In this document: piece by piece, positions 30,201-39,400 of the stretch
Position numbering within the stretch: position 1 is the stretch's first letter
Layout: each line of letters opens with the position of its first letter
Assembly (NCBI RefSeq): GCF_014084125.1
Contig: NZ_CP048405.1
Coordinates: 4,340,001 to 4,404,000, forward strand
DNA length: 64,000 nt
Reading direction: 5' to 3'
DNA from: Streptacidiphilus sp. PB12-B1b
GTDB taxonomy: Bacteria > Actinomycetota > Actinomycetes > Streptomycetales > Streptomycetaceae
The notes under the pieces: model-generated
The model's input: the letters and a program-made list of their open reading frames with translations, nothing else
The model's database searches: none
What the model was told of the DNA's origin: nothing
Translations under genes and position numbers: made by a program

Positions 30201-31985
30201 GGCGGCGGCCTCCCTCGTGCGGGCGGTGGCCCGGTCGGCGGCGGCCCTGGCCTGCTCCCAGGCGGCGGTGGCCTGCTGCTCGGCCCCGGCGGCGTCCAGC
30301 GCGGCCCGGGCCGGATCGACCGCCTCGAACTCGCCGGTGGCGCCGTCGATCCAGCCGGAGCGGACCGCGGCCTGGGTCTCCTGCTCGACCTCGGCCAGCC
30401 GCTGGCGCAGGTGCTCCGACTCGCTGCGGGCCTTCTGCCCGGCGGTGGCGGCGGCGGTGGCGTCCCGGCGGGCCGCCTCACCCTCGGCCTGCAGCGCACC
30501 GGCCCGCTGCTCCTCCTGGTCGGCCTGGGCCTCGGCGGCGCCGGCCGCCGTCTCCAGGGCGCGGACCAGCGCCAGGGCGGCGCGGGTGCGGGCGGCCAGC
30601 GCCGGGGCGGCGTCCCGCTCGGCCTCGCGGATGGCGGCGGAGACCTGCGCCGAGCGGTCGGCGGCGGCGCGTCGGCGCAGCACGATCTCGGCCGCCTGCC
30701 AGGCGGAGTGCAGGGTACGGGCGTCCAGGAGCTCCCGGCGCAGCCCGGCGGCGGCGCCGGTGGCGGCGGCCAGCGCCAGGCTGGCGTGCCGGTGCGTCAG
30801 CTCGGCGGTGACCAGGGACTGCCGGGTGCGGGCGTCGTCCGCGTCGGCGACGACGGTGGCGGCCTCGGCGACCTGCTCGGCCAGCTCCCGGCAGCGGTCC
30901 CGCTCGGACGAGGCGCGGACGGCCAGGGTGCGGGCCAGGCGGCGGGTGCGGCGCTCGGCGGAGCGGTGGGTCTCGCGGACGCTCTCGCGGGCGACAGCGG
31001 CCTCGGCGATGCGGCGCAGCAGGTCCAGCGAGCCCGCCGTGAAGTCGCGTTCGGCGGTCAGCTCGGCGCGGCGGCCCAGCTTGGCGGCGAAGCCGTGGAC
31101 CAGGTCGGCCAGGCCGTCGGTGTCGCGGGTGTCGGTGACGGCGCGCAGCAGCAGGTCGGTGAAGTCGGCGTCGTTGCGGACCGCGAACAGCCCGGCCGCC
31201 TCGCCCTCGTCGGCGTTCATCTCGCGCTGGTAGCGGAAAAGCTCCGGGTCCAGGCCGAGGCCGCCGAGGTGCTCGATCCAGCGGTCGTGGCCCTCCTCCC
31301 AGGTGAGGTCGAGGTCGGGGTAGGTCTTCCCGGCCTCGGTGAGGGCGTCCCGGAACCCCTTCATGGTGCGGCGCCGGCCGCGGGCCGAGAAGCGCCGGCG
31401 GACGGCGTCCCCGGCCGGTCCGCCGTCGGCGGGCGCGGGCCGTTCCAGTTGCTCGGGCCGGGGCTCCTGGCCGGGGGCCGGCAACAGCACGGCGTGCTCG
31501 GCGACGGGCAGCGACTCCAGGCCGAGGCCGGGGCCGGGCCGGAACGAGTACCACGCCTCGGCGAACTTGCGCGGGTCGGCCGAGACCTGGCGTCCGCGCC
31601 ACTCGCTGACCTTGCCGACCACGACCGTCTCGCCGGTGACGGTGTGCTGCCACTCCAGGGCGACGTGGCCGCAGTCGTCGGCGAGCAGGAACTTGCGCAG
31701 CACGCCGGAGCTGGCGCCGCCGAGGGTGTTGCGGTGGCCCGGCAGCATCACCGAGAAGATCAGCTTGAGCAGCACCGACTTGCCGCCGCCGTTCTCCAGG
31801 AACAGCACCCCGGCGGGCGCGGGGCGGCGCACCGGACCGGTGGCCTCCTCGTCGAAGAAGCCGGGCTGGCGCGGCGCGGGCTCGGGCACCGGATCGCCGA
31901 CATCGCTCAGGTCGAGCACGGTGTCGGCGTACCGCGCACCGGCGGGGCCGATGGAGTACAGGCGGACCCGGTTCAGCTCGTACAT
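27288..31985 (-). CDS. jetC: SMC-like ATPase of a Wadjet/Mks-type complex (JetC/MksB)
   Basis: A 1,565-residue MukB/JetC-like SMC ATPase. The N-terminal head has Walker A ENGGGKS at about residues 64-70. The middle (about 320-1,330) is Ala/Arg/Glu-rich with long coiled-coil character and a hinge-like, less charged region around 650-800. The C-terminal head has the ABC signature FSGGQLLTAAIAL (about 1,432-1,444) and a Walker B strand GTLFLDNP (about 1,464-1,471). The residue after the Walker B Asp is Asn, not the usual Glu. It follows jetA- and jetB-like genes on the same strand with 74 bp spacing. Related complexes extrude DNA loops and restrict plasmids (Wadjet) or help segregate chromosomes (MksBEF). 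No nuclease subunit gene is adjacent. Confidence 0.82.
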   Translation of the reverse strand: MYELNRVRLYSIGPAGARYADTVLDLSDVGDPVPEPAPRQPGFFDEEATGPVRRPAPAGVLFLENGGGKSVLLKLIFSVMLPGHRNTLGGASSGVLRKFLLADDCGHVALEWQHTVTGETVVVGKVSEWRGRQVSADPRKFAEAWYSFRPGPGLGLESLPVAEHAVLLPAPGQEPRPEQLERPAPADGGPAGDAVRRRFSARGRRRTMKGFRDALTEAGKTYPDLDLTWEEGHDRWIEHLGGLGLDPELFRYQREMNADEGEAAGLFAVRNDADFTDLLLRAVTDTRDTDGLADLVHGFAAKLGRRAELTAERDFTAGSLDLLRRIAEAAVARESVRETHRSAERRTRRLARTLAVRASSERDRCRELAEQVAEAATVVADADDARTRQSLVTAELTHRHASLALAAATGAAAGLRRELLDARTLHSAWQAAEIVLRRRAAADRSAQVSAAIREAERDAAPALAARTRAALALVRALETAAGAAEAQADQEEQRAGALQAEGEAARRDATAAATAGQKARSESEHLRQRLAEVEQETQAAVRSGWIDGATGEFEAVDPARAALDAAGAEQQATAAWEQARAAADRATARTREAAARANRSELAAARASDALAAARTVLDTEQDTAARLAAEPRAADLLGLAADDPQQASADAFDRSADSLRELLDNSVASAERTLFDLRTAAAADSRVLAALGDGGLLPPGPDVLATVEYLGEHGVPALPGWRYLAQSVDPVDHDRILDARPQLVDGVIVTDPQALRRAREILAEAALLPRSAVAVGTAAALLAPVTDPGAAGEDLFLVPPNPAMHDENAADEERRQLRDRAAARDEHIRELAARLGADRLLAGRLTSWRARCPAGHLAALAADVRAAEEALEAATGELAAARAELAEAEAEQSETLRLRDDRAEAAQQARRRADALTGLAFRLRERSRWAGRLRELADEAAEAEQRQLLCTDRAQAADEDRRAAQRAADDARRTVRALRAERAELPGSDLPDPDPAGAAEPDRPSASLPALREAHRAASQLYEQVGVGADLRAEQARAEGDETAARSELDRLTNKVRSRAEELLTTPDGADGPARQAAAARAEELVQTIESRASAASEHLGRLRGEAERSAPAVGDAHTELPDELVPQDPEHAQALLRTATAELARRADVLAAGRAAHAELQRTLEAAQLAAADFDEAAAQLRDGLREPAPGTAPGEAEEEAPAYPGSLAEARQAAAETRRTLRAATADLAGADLAVRDASDALVRHANATRYEAVRTPARQQIRELPAAALPDHAAAWATAFAPRLRVLTDELEQLERNRDSIVDRLRGLVETSLATLRAAQRLSRLPEGLGEWSGQEFLRIRFEDPDHTLLTERLGEVIDEATRAAVRRTGGAAGAGGGSDWGRRDGMSLLLRGVHAALEPKGVAVEILKPDAVLRAERVSVSQMSDVFSGGQLLTAAIALYCTMAALRSNDQGQARLAHAGTLFLDNPIGRANATYLIELQRAVASALGVQLIYTTGLLDANALAEFPLIIRLRNDADLRAGQKFISVEEHLRPGLPVADPDAPDIQGELTSTRIYRRPVG

Positions 31986-32059
31986 GGGGTGTCGGTTCTC
32001 CGTGCTCGTGAGGGCTTGTGCGGGGCGGTCGGGCGGGGTGCGGTCCGGGCGCGGTGCGG

Positions 32060-33035
32060 TCAGGCGGAGTGGAACGGCAGTCCGGCGTCGGCGACCAGGT
32101 CCTCGGTGGCGTCCGGCGGCAGCAGGCTGGCGCTGCCGTCGCTGACCGGGACGACGCCCAGGGCCAGCAGCTCGGCCATGGCGGCGCTGCCCGCGAGGTC
32201 CCGGACCTGGAGCTGGTAGCGGGCGGTGGTGCGGAAGGTGCCGCCGGAGTCGTCGGAGGTCTTCTGCAGGAAGCCGGAGTCCACCAGGAAGGCGGTGGCC
32301 TTGGAGACGATGCCGATGGTGGAGCCGGACAGGCGGCGGGCGTCCTTGGTGGCGCCGGTGGCGCTGCGCCGGGCGTAGACCCGCCAGGCGGCCTCCAGTC
32401 CGGGGGCGTCGCTGGCCGGGTCGGTGTTGGCGCCCTCGGTGTCGGCCTGCTCCTCCATCCGGCGGCAGACCTGGCGGACGAAGGTGTCCACGCCGTTGAC
32501 GGTGATCCGGCCGAGGTAGCCGTCGTCGGCGAGGTCCTCCGGGCGGGGGAAGGCCAGCGCGGCGACGGCGAGGTGGGCCAGCCCGTGCAGGAAGCGGTCG
32601 GAGGACTCGGACGCGGCCCGGCGGGAGTACTCGCCCAGCCGCACCGCGAAGACCGAGTCCTCGTCGGCGGCGACGGCCATCCCGGCGCGCGCGGAGACCT
32701 CCAGCACCACCAGGCCGAGGCCGGTGGCGACGGCGTCGGCCAGGCGGGCGAAGCCGGGGTCGTCGCGGTAGCGGCGGATCAGCTCGGCGTACTCGGCGTC
32801 GCGGGCGGGCAGCAGCTTCGGCTGGAGCCCGAAGGAGACCAGCCGGGAGGCGTCGGCGACGTCGGCCGGGGTGATCGAGGCCGGGGCGTGGCGCGGGTCG
32901 GCGGCGGAGGCCGCGGCGGGCGCTGCGGCGGCGGTGGTCGGGGCGTCGGCGGGGTGGTCACGGGCGGGGCTCCAGGCGGTGCGGTGCGGGGCGTACGGCG
33001 GCGCGGGCTGCGGCGGGCGGGGCGCTGGGGGTCAC
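32060..33035 (-). CDS. jetB: MukE/JetB-like subunit (DUF4194), 5' end out of frame
   Basis: The small winged-helix subunit of the SMC complex, DUF4194/MukE-like. The body is open from the jetA stop down to 32060 and includes ITPADVADASRLVSFGLQPK, GLVVLEVSARAGMAV, SSDRFLHGLAHLAVAALAFP and GVVPVSDGSASLLPPD. No ATG, GTG or TTG lies in that frame before GTG 32710, which would lose the conserved N-terminal third. The expected start is GTG 33035: it overlaps the jetA stop as GTGA, has GGAGG just upstream, but is in another frame that stops at 32958. Dropping one C from the five-C run (33031-33027) would join it to the body. Sequence error or real frameshift; the former seems likelier. Confidence 0.72.
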
Positions 33036-34546
33036 GTGGCCTCCGCGCGTTCGGCGGCCATGCCGGCCGCGTCCAGCAGGGCGCTGCCGACGATGAGGTC
33101 GGCGCCGCCGAACTCCGGGTCGTCCAGCCGGGTGCCGTCGTCCACGGCGAACAGCAGCCGCTCCTCGCCCTGGCGGTAGGCGGTGCCGACCGGCGGGCTG
33201 GCCGCGTGCACGGCCAGCAAAGCGACCAGGTAAGGGAGTTCGGGGTCGCGGCGGCGGGCCTCGGCGAGCAGGCCGGACAGCCGCCGGGGGGCGTCCGGCG
33301 CCAGGTCCAGCAGCTCTTGGGCGGCGTCCAGCTGGGCCTCGGAGAAGCGGCTGTCGTCGGGGGTGTCGACCAGGTCGGGCTCCTGCAGCTCCGCGCCCAG
33401 GTGCTCGCGCTCGACCGGCGGGGTGAGCAGGACCTCGATCAGGTCGTTGACGCGGACCGCGGCGCGGGTGCGCAGCCCTATGCCGTGGCTGAAGAAGGCG
33501 TCGGTGACCTGCCCGGCCTGCTCCACCGGCAGCCGCAGCAGCGGGGCCAGCAGCTGCCCGTACAGGTCCAGGCCGGTGCGGGCGGTGGGCGCGGCGAACG
33601 CCTGCCGGTCCTGCTCGGCGCGGAACAGCGGGCCCGCCTCCAGCAGCCGGGTCTGCAGCTGGGTGTGGCGGCGGATGCAGTCCTTGACGATGTCGACCAG
33701 CTCCGCGGCGCGGCGCTTGTGCTCGGCGCCCTCGGGGCTGTTGGGCTCGGCCTCGTCGCGGGCGCGGCGGATGTTGGTGAGGATGGCGTTCTCGTGCCGG
33801 TAGCGGTCGGAGATGTGCTCCAGCGCCTCGGCGATGAGGTCGGGGACGGTCTCCATCCAGTCGACGGCGCGGACGTTGCGGCGGGTGGCCTCCAGGGCGC
33901 GGCGCAGCGTCTCGGCGAACTGCACGGTGCGGTAGCGGGCCTGCTCGGCGGCGAGCTGGGCGTCGGCCAGCCGGCCCCGGCGGATCAGCACCTCCAGCTT
34001 GACCTCGGCGGCGATCTGGGCGCTGGTGACGTCCGTGTCCAGGGCCCCGACCAGGACGTTGACGGCCTCGTCGGTGGTGCGCAGGTAGACCCCGCCGTCG
34101 GGGCCGGGGACCTCTTCGATGAGCTTGAAGTCGTAGTCGCGGCGGACGTACTCGCCGCCGGAGGTGAAGGTACCGTAGACGGCGCGGAAGCCGCGGTCCA
34201 CGCTGCCGACGTTGATCAGCGACTCCAGCACCCAGCGGGCCACCCGCTCGTGCTCGCGCCAGGGCCGCTCCGGGGCCTGGGCGGCGACCCGGGGGTGCAG
34301 CCGGGCCAGGACCTGGTCGCGGTCGGCGCCGGTGTCGAAGTCCATCTGCAGGGTGACCAGGTCGATGGCGGCCAGGGCGACCTCGGCCATGCCGTAGACG
34401 GCGTACTCGCCGGCCAGGTTGGCCTTGCGGCTGTCGAGGTCGTGCAGCGGCGCGGTGCAGGCCAGCGCGCGCAAACGCCTGGCCAGCCCCTCGTCGGCGG
34501 CGGGGCCGAGCGCGGGGCGGCTGCTGGGTTCGGCGGTGGTGGTCAC
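33032..34546 (-). CDS. jetA: Kleisin-like subunit of the SMC complex (JetA/MksF)
   Basis: A roughly 504-residue, mainly helical, charged protein without membrane segments. It occupies the kleisin (MukF/JetA) position directly upstream of the MukE- and MukB-like genes. The N-terminal half contains RTTDEAVNVLVGALDTDVTS and a long helical stretch (AEVKLEVLIRRGRLADAQLA). The assignment rests mainly on gene order; the sequence itself has no short diagnostic motif. GTG 34546 was chosen over TTG 34555 because it lies 8 bp after TAATCT (34560-34555), suggesting a leaderless message. The stop overlaps the predicted jetB start by 4 bp. Confidence 0.72.
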   Translation of the reverse strand: MTTTAEPSSRPALGPAADEGLARRLRALACTAPLHDLDSRKANLAGEYAVYGMAEVALAAIDLVTLQMDFDTGADRDQVLARLHPRVAAQAPERPWREHERVARWVLESLINVGSVDRGFRAVYGTFTSGGEYVRRDYDFKLIEEVPGPDGGVYLRTTDEAVNVLVGALDTDVTSAQIAAEVKLEVLIRRGRLADAQLAAEQARYRTVQFAETLRRALEATRRNVRAVDWMETVPDLIAEALEHISDRYRHENAILTNIRRARDEAEPNSPEGAEHKRRAAELVDIVKDCIRRHTQLQTRLLEAGPLFRAEQDRQAFAAPTARTGLDLYGQLLAPLLRLPVEQAGQVTDAFFSHGIGLRTRAAVRVNDLIEVLLTPPVEREHLGAELQEPDLVDTPDDSRFSEAQLDAAQELLDLAPDAPRRLSGLLAEARRRDPELPYLVALLAVHAASPPVGTAYRQGEERLLFAVDDGTRLDDPEFGGADLIVGSALLDAAGMAAERAEAT

Positions 34547-34554
34547 GATCAGCA

Positions 34555-34560
34555 AGATTA
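34555..34560 (-). promoter_or_regulatory. -10 box of the jetABC operon
   Basis: TAATCT on the minus strand, 8 bases before GTG 34546. The -35 region is poor. No Shine-Dalgarno sequence is seen, consistent with leaderless translation of jetA. Confidence 0.45.
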
Positions 34561-34715
34561 GAGGCTGACACCGACAAGGTCCGAAACGCCACGTATCGCG
34601 GCGACTTGTGCGATCGCGCTGTGCGATGGCCGGTAACGGCGCGTGACCGCGCGGCCGGGGGGCGTCCCGGTCCGCGCGGTCACGGTCTTGGGGGTGGTGC
34701 GGGGTGCGGCGGTGC

Positions 34716-36344
34716 TCAGCCGAGTTCGTCGGAGAGGAAGTTGCCGCCGTTGTAGGAGCCCCAGCCGGTCACCTTGTCGTAGCCGGTGCCCGCCTTGTAG
34801 GCGCCGTTGCTGCCGCTGGTGACGTCGTGGAAGGCGCTCTTGTAGTTGGACGACTGGGCCAGCGCGTAGATGCTGGCGTTGGCGAAGCCGAGCGAGGACT
34901 TGCCCTTGGCCTTGGCCTCGTCGTTGTAGATCGCGGTGAAGGCGGCCCAGTTGGGCGCGGCGGCGCTGGTGCCGCCGAACTCCTGCCAGGAGCCCTCGGT
35001 GTAGATCGCCCAGCCGGTGCTCGGGTCGGCGTCGGCCGCGACGTCCGGAACGGCGCGGTAGGTGCCGCTGTTGACCGGGGTCTGGAAGCTCGGGGTGGTG
35101 AAGTAGGAGGAGACGCCGCCGCCGCTGTCGGACCACGCCTTCTCGGAGCTCCACCCGTTGGAGGAGGTGATCTTGAGGGTGGTGCCGCCCGCGCCGGTGA
35201 CGTACGGGTCGGACGCCGGGAAGTCGACGGAGGTGCCGCCGTCGCCCGCGTCGTCGGAGCCGCTGTCGCCGGAGGCCGCGTAGATGGACTGGCCCTGCGC
35301 GGCGGCCTCCTGGAAGTCGGTGTTCAGGGCGGTGCGGTTGCTGGCGGTCTCCGCGGCCTCGTCCTGGCCCCAGCTGGTGGAGATGTCCGGGACGTCGTCG
35401 CTGACCAGCTGCGCGTAGACGGCGGCCTCGCCGGCGTCGCTGTTGGGCGCCTCGTAGACCTTGATGGTGGCGCCGGGGGCGAGCGCCTGGACGACCTCGA
35501 TGTCCAGCTCGACCTCGTCCTCACCGGACGTGTCGGTGGTGCCGCCGTCCGACTTGACGACCACCGGGGTGGACGGCGTCAGCGAGAACTTCTTGTCGTA
35601 GGTGGTGACGTCGGACTGGGTGAAGGCGGAGAACTCCTCCAGCGCGACGGTCTGGCCCGCGCCGGTGTAGCCGGCGCTGATCGAGGAGGTGAGGTTGTAG
35701 GCGCCGCGGACCTGGGTCGGGGTGTACCCCTGGACGCTGGCCTTGGAGGTCTGCGGGGCCTTGGCGATGTTCCGGTGCGAGACCGCGTAGTTGGACAGGC
35801 CCGAGACGTCGGTGACGGCGGCGGCGATCCCGGCCGGCAGGACCGGCGCGGCGGCGTTGGCGTAGAAGGTCCGGCCGGAGCCGTCCCGGTAGGTGGCGAT
35901 GGTGGTGCCGAACGCCTTCTGGACCTGGGCGGCGCTGCCGCTGGCCGACAGCGTCAGGCCGTTGGCGGTGACCTTGCCGACAGTCAGGCCGTGGGACTTC
36001 AGGTACGCGCTGACCTGGGCGACGGTGGCCGGGGCCGCGCCGAAGCGGTCCGCGAACTGCTTGACCGTCAGGTAGTGCTTGTACTGCGCGGAAGCGGGGT
36101 CCGCGACCTCCTTGAGGAAGGTCTGCAGGCCGGCCTGGTCGCGCTGGGCGAGGCTGACCGTGACCTGTATCGACGTGCTCGCGGCCAGCGTGCCGACGCG
36201 GGCGGCCTGGGACACGGCCGGCACCACGTCGCCGCGCAGGGCGAGGGTGCCCGGCTGGGCGGCCTGGGCCGGGACGACGGCGACAGCGAGGATCGGCAGG
36301 GGTGCTGCGAGCAGTCCGATGGCGTACCGGAGAGGCAACTTCAC
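34716..36344 (-). CDS. Secreted S53 peptidase (sedolisin / pro-kumamolisin type)
   Basis: A 542-residue secreted acid serine-carboxyl protease. A signal peptide (LPLRYAIGLLAAPLPILAVA, then PAQAAQ) is followed by a pro-domain of about 150 residues (FLKEVADPASAQYKHYLTVKQ split, QFADRFGAAPATV). The catalytic domain starts near residue 205. The S53 triad is seen as Glu/Asp in EDEVELDIEVVQALAPGA and Ser in GGTSAAAPNWAAF; ASGDSGSDDAGDG is the oxyanion Asp region and a C-terminal Ca-binding end is present. GTG 36344 follows GGAGG. A LuxR-type regulator gene lies directly upstream on the same strand. Confidence 0.93.
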   Translation of the reverse strand: MKLPLRYAIGLLAAPLPILAVAVVPAQAAQPGTLALRGDVVPAVSQAARVGTLAASTSIQVTVSLAQRDQAGLQTFLKEVADPASAQYKHYLTVKQFADRFGAAPATVAQVSAYLKSHGLTVGKVTANGLTLSASGSAAQVQKAFGTTIATYRDGSGRTFYANAAAPVLPAGIAAAVTDVSGLSNYAVSHRNIAKAPQTSKASVQGYTPTQVRGAYNLTSSISAGYTGAGQTVALEEFSAFTQSDVTTYDKKFSLTPSTPVVVKSDGGTTDTSGEDEVELDIEVVQALAPGATIKVYEAPNSDAGEAAVYAQLVSDDVPDISTSWGQDEAAETASNRTALNTDFQEAAAQGQSIYAASGDSGSDDAGDGGTSVDFPASDPYVTGAGGTTLKITSSNGWSSEKAWSDSGGGVSSYFTTPSFQTPVNSGTYRAVPDVAADADPSTGWAIYTEGSWQEFGGTSAAAPNWAAFTAIYNDEAKAKGKSSLGFANASIYALAQSSNYKSAFHDVTSGSNGAYKAGTGYDKVTGWGSYNGGNFLSDELG

Positions 36345-36433
36345 GGGAGTCCTCCAGGGACAGGGTGCGCGCACGCCTTCCTCGGCCCGGCGGGGCCGAG
36401 GATCGGGATGCGCCCGAAGTGGTCGTGTCCACG

Positions 36434-39400
36434 CTAGAAAGAACGGGAGCCCTCGATAAGCGGGGTAACCCTTGCCACCGATGTGAACCCACTGTGTCCG
36501 TGCGTGTCCGCACGTACCAGGCCGGTCCGCGAGCGCACCCCGAGCTTGCGGTACACCCGGGAGAGCGTGCCCTCCACGGTCTTGACGCTGACGCAGAGCA
36601 CCGCCGCCACCTCGCGGTTGGTGGCGCCGCCCGCGACCAGCTCCGCCACTCGGCGCTCACTGGGCGTCAGTTCCGTTGTCCCGCCCACGCGTTCGCCGGG
36701 ATCGACGCGATCGCGCTCCTGCCGGACGCGGGCCAGCAGCGGGTACGCCTCCTGGGCCAGGCACAGCTGCTCGGCCTCGGCCAGCACCGAGCGGGCCACC
36801 GACCGGCGCCGGGCCCGGCGTTCGACCGCGGCCCAACTGACCAGGGTGCGGGCCAGGTCCAGCGGCAGCGCGACCGTACGCAGCCGCTCGGCGGAGCCGC
36901 GCAGCGACTCCACCGCCGCTTCGGTGCGGCCCAGGGCGGCCAGCAGCAGCCCGGCGGAGCGGTCGAGGGCGGCCAGCGCGCCCTCGCCCCAGGCGCGCGG
37001 CCACACGGCGGTGATGCCGGCCGCCTCCGCCAGCACCCGCTGGGCCTCGCCGTGGTCGCCGAGCAGCACCAGCGCCTCGGCCAGGTCGGCCAGCCGGCGG
37101 ACGGTGTCCGGGTCGGCGAGCTCCATGGCCGCGCCCAGTTCGCGGGCGCGCTGGAGCGCCTCGGCGGCCTCGACCGCGCCGTGCACCTCGCCGGTCAGCA
37201 GGTGCGCGCCGCCGAGGACGCCCAGGGCGCGGATCTCGAACAGCCGGTCGCCGTCGGCCGCGCAGCCGTCCACGGCGGTCCGGGCCAGCGCCACCGCGTG
37301 CGGGACGCTGCCGCCGACGGTCTCCGCCAGCGCCGCCGCGTAGTGGGCCAGCGGCGAGGGCATGCCCGCCCCGTCGAGCAGCCGGGTGCAGCGGTCGGCG
37401 GTGGCGACGGCCCGGGCGCAGTCCCCCGCCCGGGCCTGGATCCGGACCTGGGCGACCAGGGTGGCCAGCGACTCCTGGATGGCGCCGGTGGCGACGCCGC
37501 GGTCGGCGAGGGCGGCGATCCGGCGCCGGGCCTCGGCCACCCGGTCGGCGTCCAGGTCGGCCAGGGCCCGGCGGCGCAGCAGCGAGGCGCTGGCGGCGGG
37601 CCCGGCCAGCCGCAGCGCCGCGGCCAGGGCGCCGTCGGCGGCGTTGGGGCGTCCGCGCATGGACTGGACGGTGGCCAGCAGGCCCAGGGCGTCCACCCGG
37701 GTCAGCTCGGCGGGCTGGTCGGCGGGCGGCCCGCCGGGCCGGGCCGCGGTGCCCGGGGCGGGCGCGGAGGCCGCCTGCTCGGCCAGCGCCACGGCCCGGC
37801 TGGCCTCGGCGGCGGCCCCGGCGGTGCGCCCGCCGAGGAGTTCCCTGACGGCCGACCAGAAGTGCAGCCGGGCCTGGAGCGCGGGGTCGCCCTGGGCGTC
37901 GGCGAAGCCGCCCTCGATCAGCGTGCCGCTGTCGTCCAGGGCCTGCCCGGCCGTCTCCAGCAGCGCCAGCCGGGCGCGGACGCGGCTGGCGGCGTCGGGG
38001 GTCTCGGCGAGGACCCGGTCGGCGGCGCGGCGGGCGTCGTCGTGCCGGCCGGCGTCGGCGGCGTGGGCGGCGGCGGCCAGCAGCCGCTGGTGGCGGTCCT
38101 CGGAGTCGGCCGCCGGGGTGCGGGCGACGGCGAGCACGGCCAGCCGGTAGGCGGTGTCGGCGGAGCCGTGCCTGCGGGCCGCGGCCGCGGCCTCGGCCAG
38201 CGCCCCGGCCACCCGCTGGTCCTCGTACGGGTGGGCGAGCGCCAGGTGACGGGCCCGCTCGACCGGCTCGGTGACGGCCCGGGCGAGGTCGGCGTGCGCG
38301 GCCAGCCGCTCGCCGGCCCGGGCGTCCGCGCGCAGGGCTGCGGCCAGGAGCGGGTGGTCCAGCCGCAGTCCGCCGTCGGCGGCGATCCGGACCAGGCCGC
38401 GCCGCTCGGCCTCGGCCAGGTCGGCCACCGGCTCGACGACACCCGCGGCGAGCAGCAGTCCGAGGCTGGGCCGGGCGGCGGTCGCGGTCAGCAGCAGGGC
38501 TCTGCGGGCGGCCGGGGGCAGGTCGGCGGCCGAACGCAGCAGCCGGGCGCGCAGGCCGGGCGGCAGCGGCAGGTCGTCCGGGTCGGCGGCGTCGGGGGGC
38601 TCGAGGCGGTCGGCGCCGTGGTCGGCGGGCGCGGGCTCCGGCCGGCCGGTGTGGCGGGCGGCGGCGCGGGTGGACTCCCGGGCCGACTCCCTTGCCAGTT
38701 CGCGGGCCAGTTCCCGGGCGTAGCCGGGGTTCCCGGCGGCGAGCCGGAGCAGCCGCCGCAGCGCGGCGGGTTCCGGGGGGTGGCCGCCGTCGGCGAGCAG
38801 GGCGGCGACGGCCTCGTCGGGCAGGGCGGGCACGACCAGCTCGACCGCCCCGGGCGGCAGCGGGTCGGGCGCGGCGTCCGGTCCGGCATCCGGTCCGGAG
38901 TCCGCACCCGGGCCGGTGCGTCTGGCTGCGGCCAGCGCGACGCCCAGGTCGGGCGCATGGCGGGCGACATGGGCGAGGACGTCGGCGCTGGCCCGGTCGA
39001 GGTGCTCGATCCCGTCCAGGACGAGCAGCACCGGGCCGGTGGTGGCGGTCCGTTCGAGGGTGGCCGCGACCGCGAGCCGCAGGGCCAGCCGGTCCAGGCC
39101 GTCCCCCGGGCGGCTGCCGCGCAGCAGGGCCGAGCGCAGCGCCTCGTGCTGGTACTCCGGCAGGTGGGCGTGGGCGCCGTCGGGGAGCGGGCCGAGCAGG
39201 TCGATCAGGGCCGCGTGCGGCAGGGCGGCGTCGTCCGGTCCGGGGGCGCAGCGCAGGATCCGGCTGCCGTCGGCGGCGGCCTCCCGGGCGAGGGCGTCGA
39301 GCAGCGCGGTTCTGCCGATGCCGTCCGGGCCGGTGAACAGGAGCCCGGCCGAGGGGTGCAGCGCGGTCCTGGCAGCGGCGAGCAGCTCGTCCCGGCCGTA

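Noticed and set aside
27381-32219. 1,612-codon plus-strand frame opposite jetC
   Set aside because: Gly/Gln/Val-rich antisense of a high-GC gene; no domain or ribosome site.
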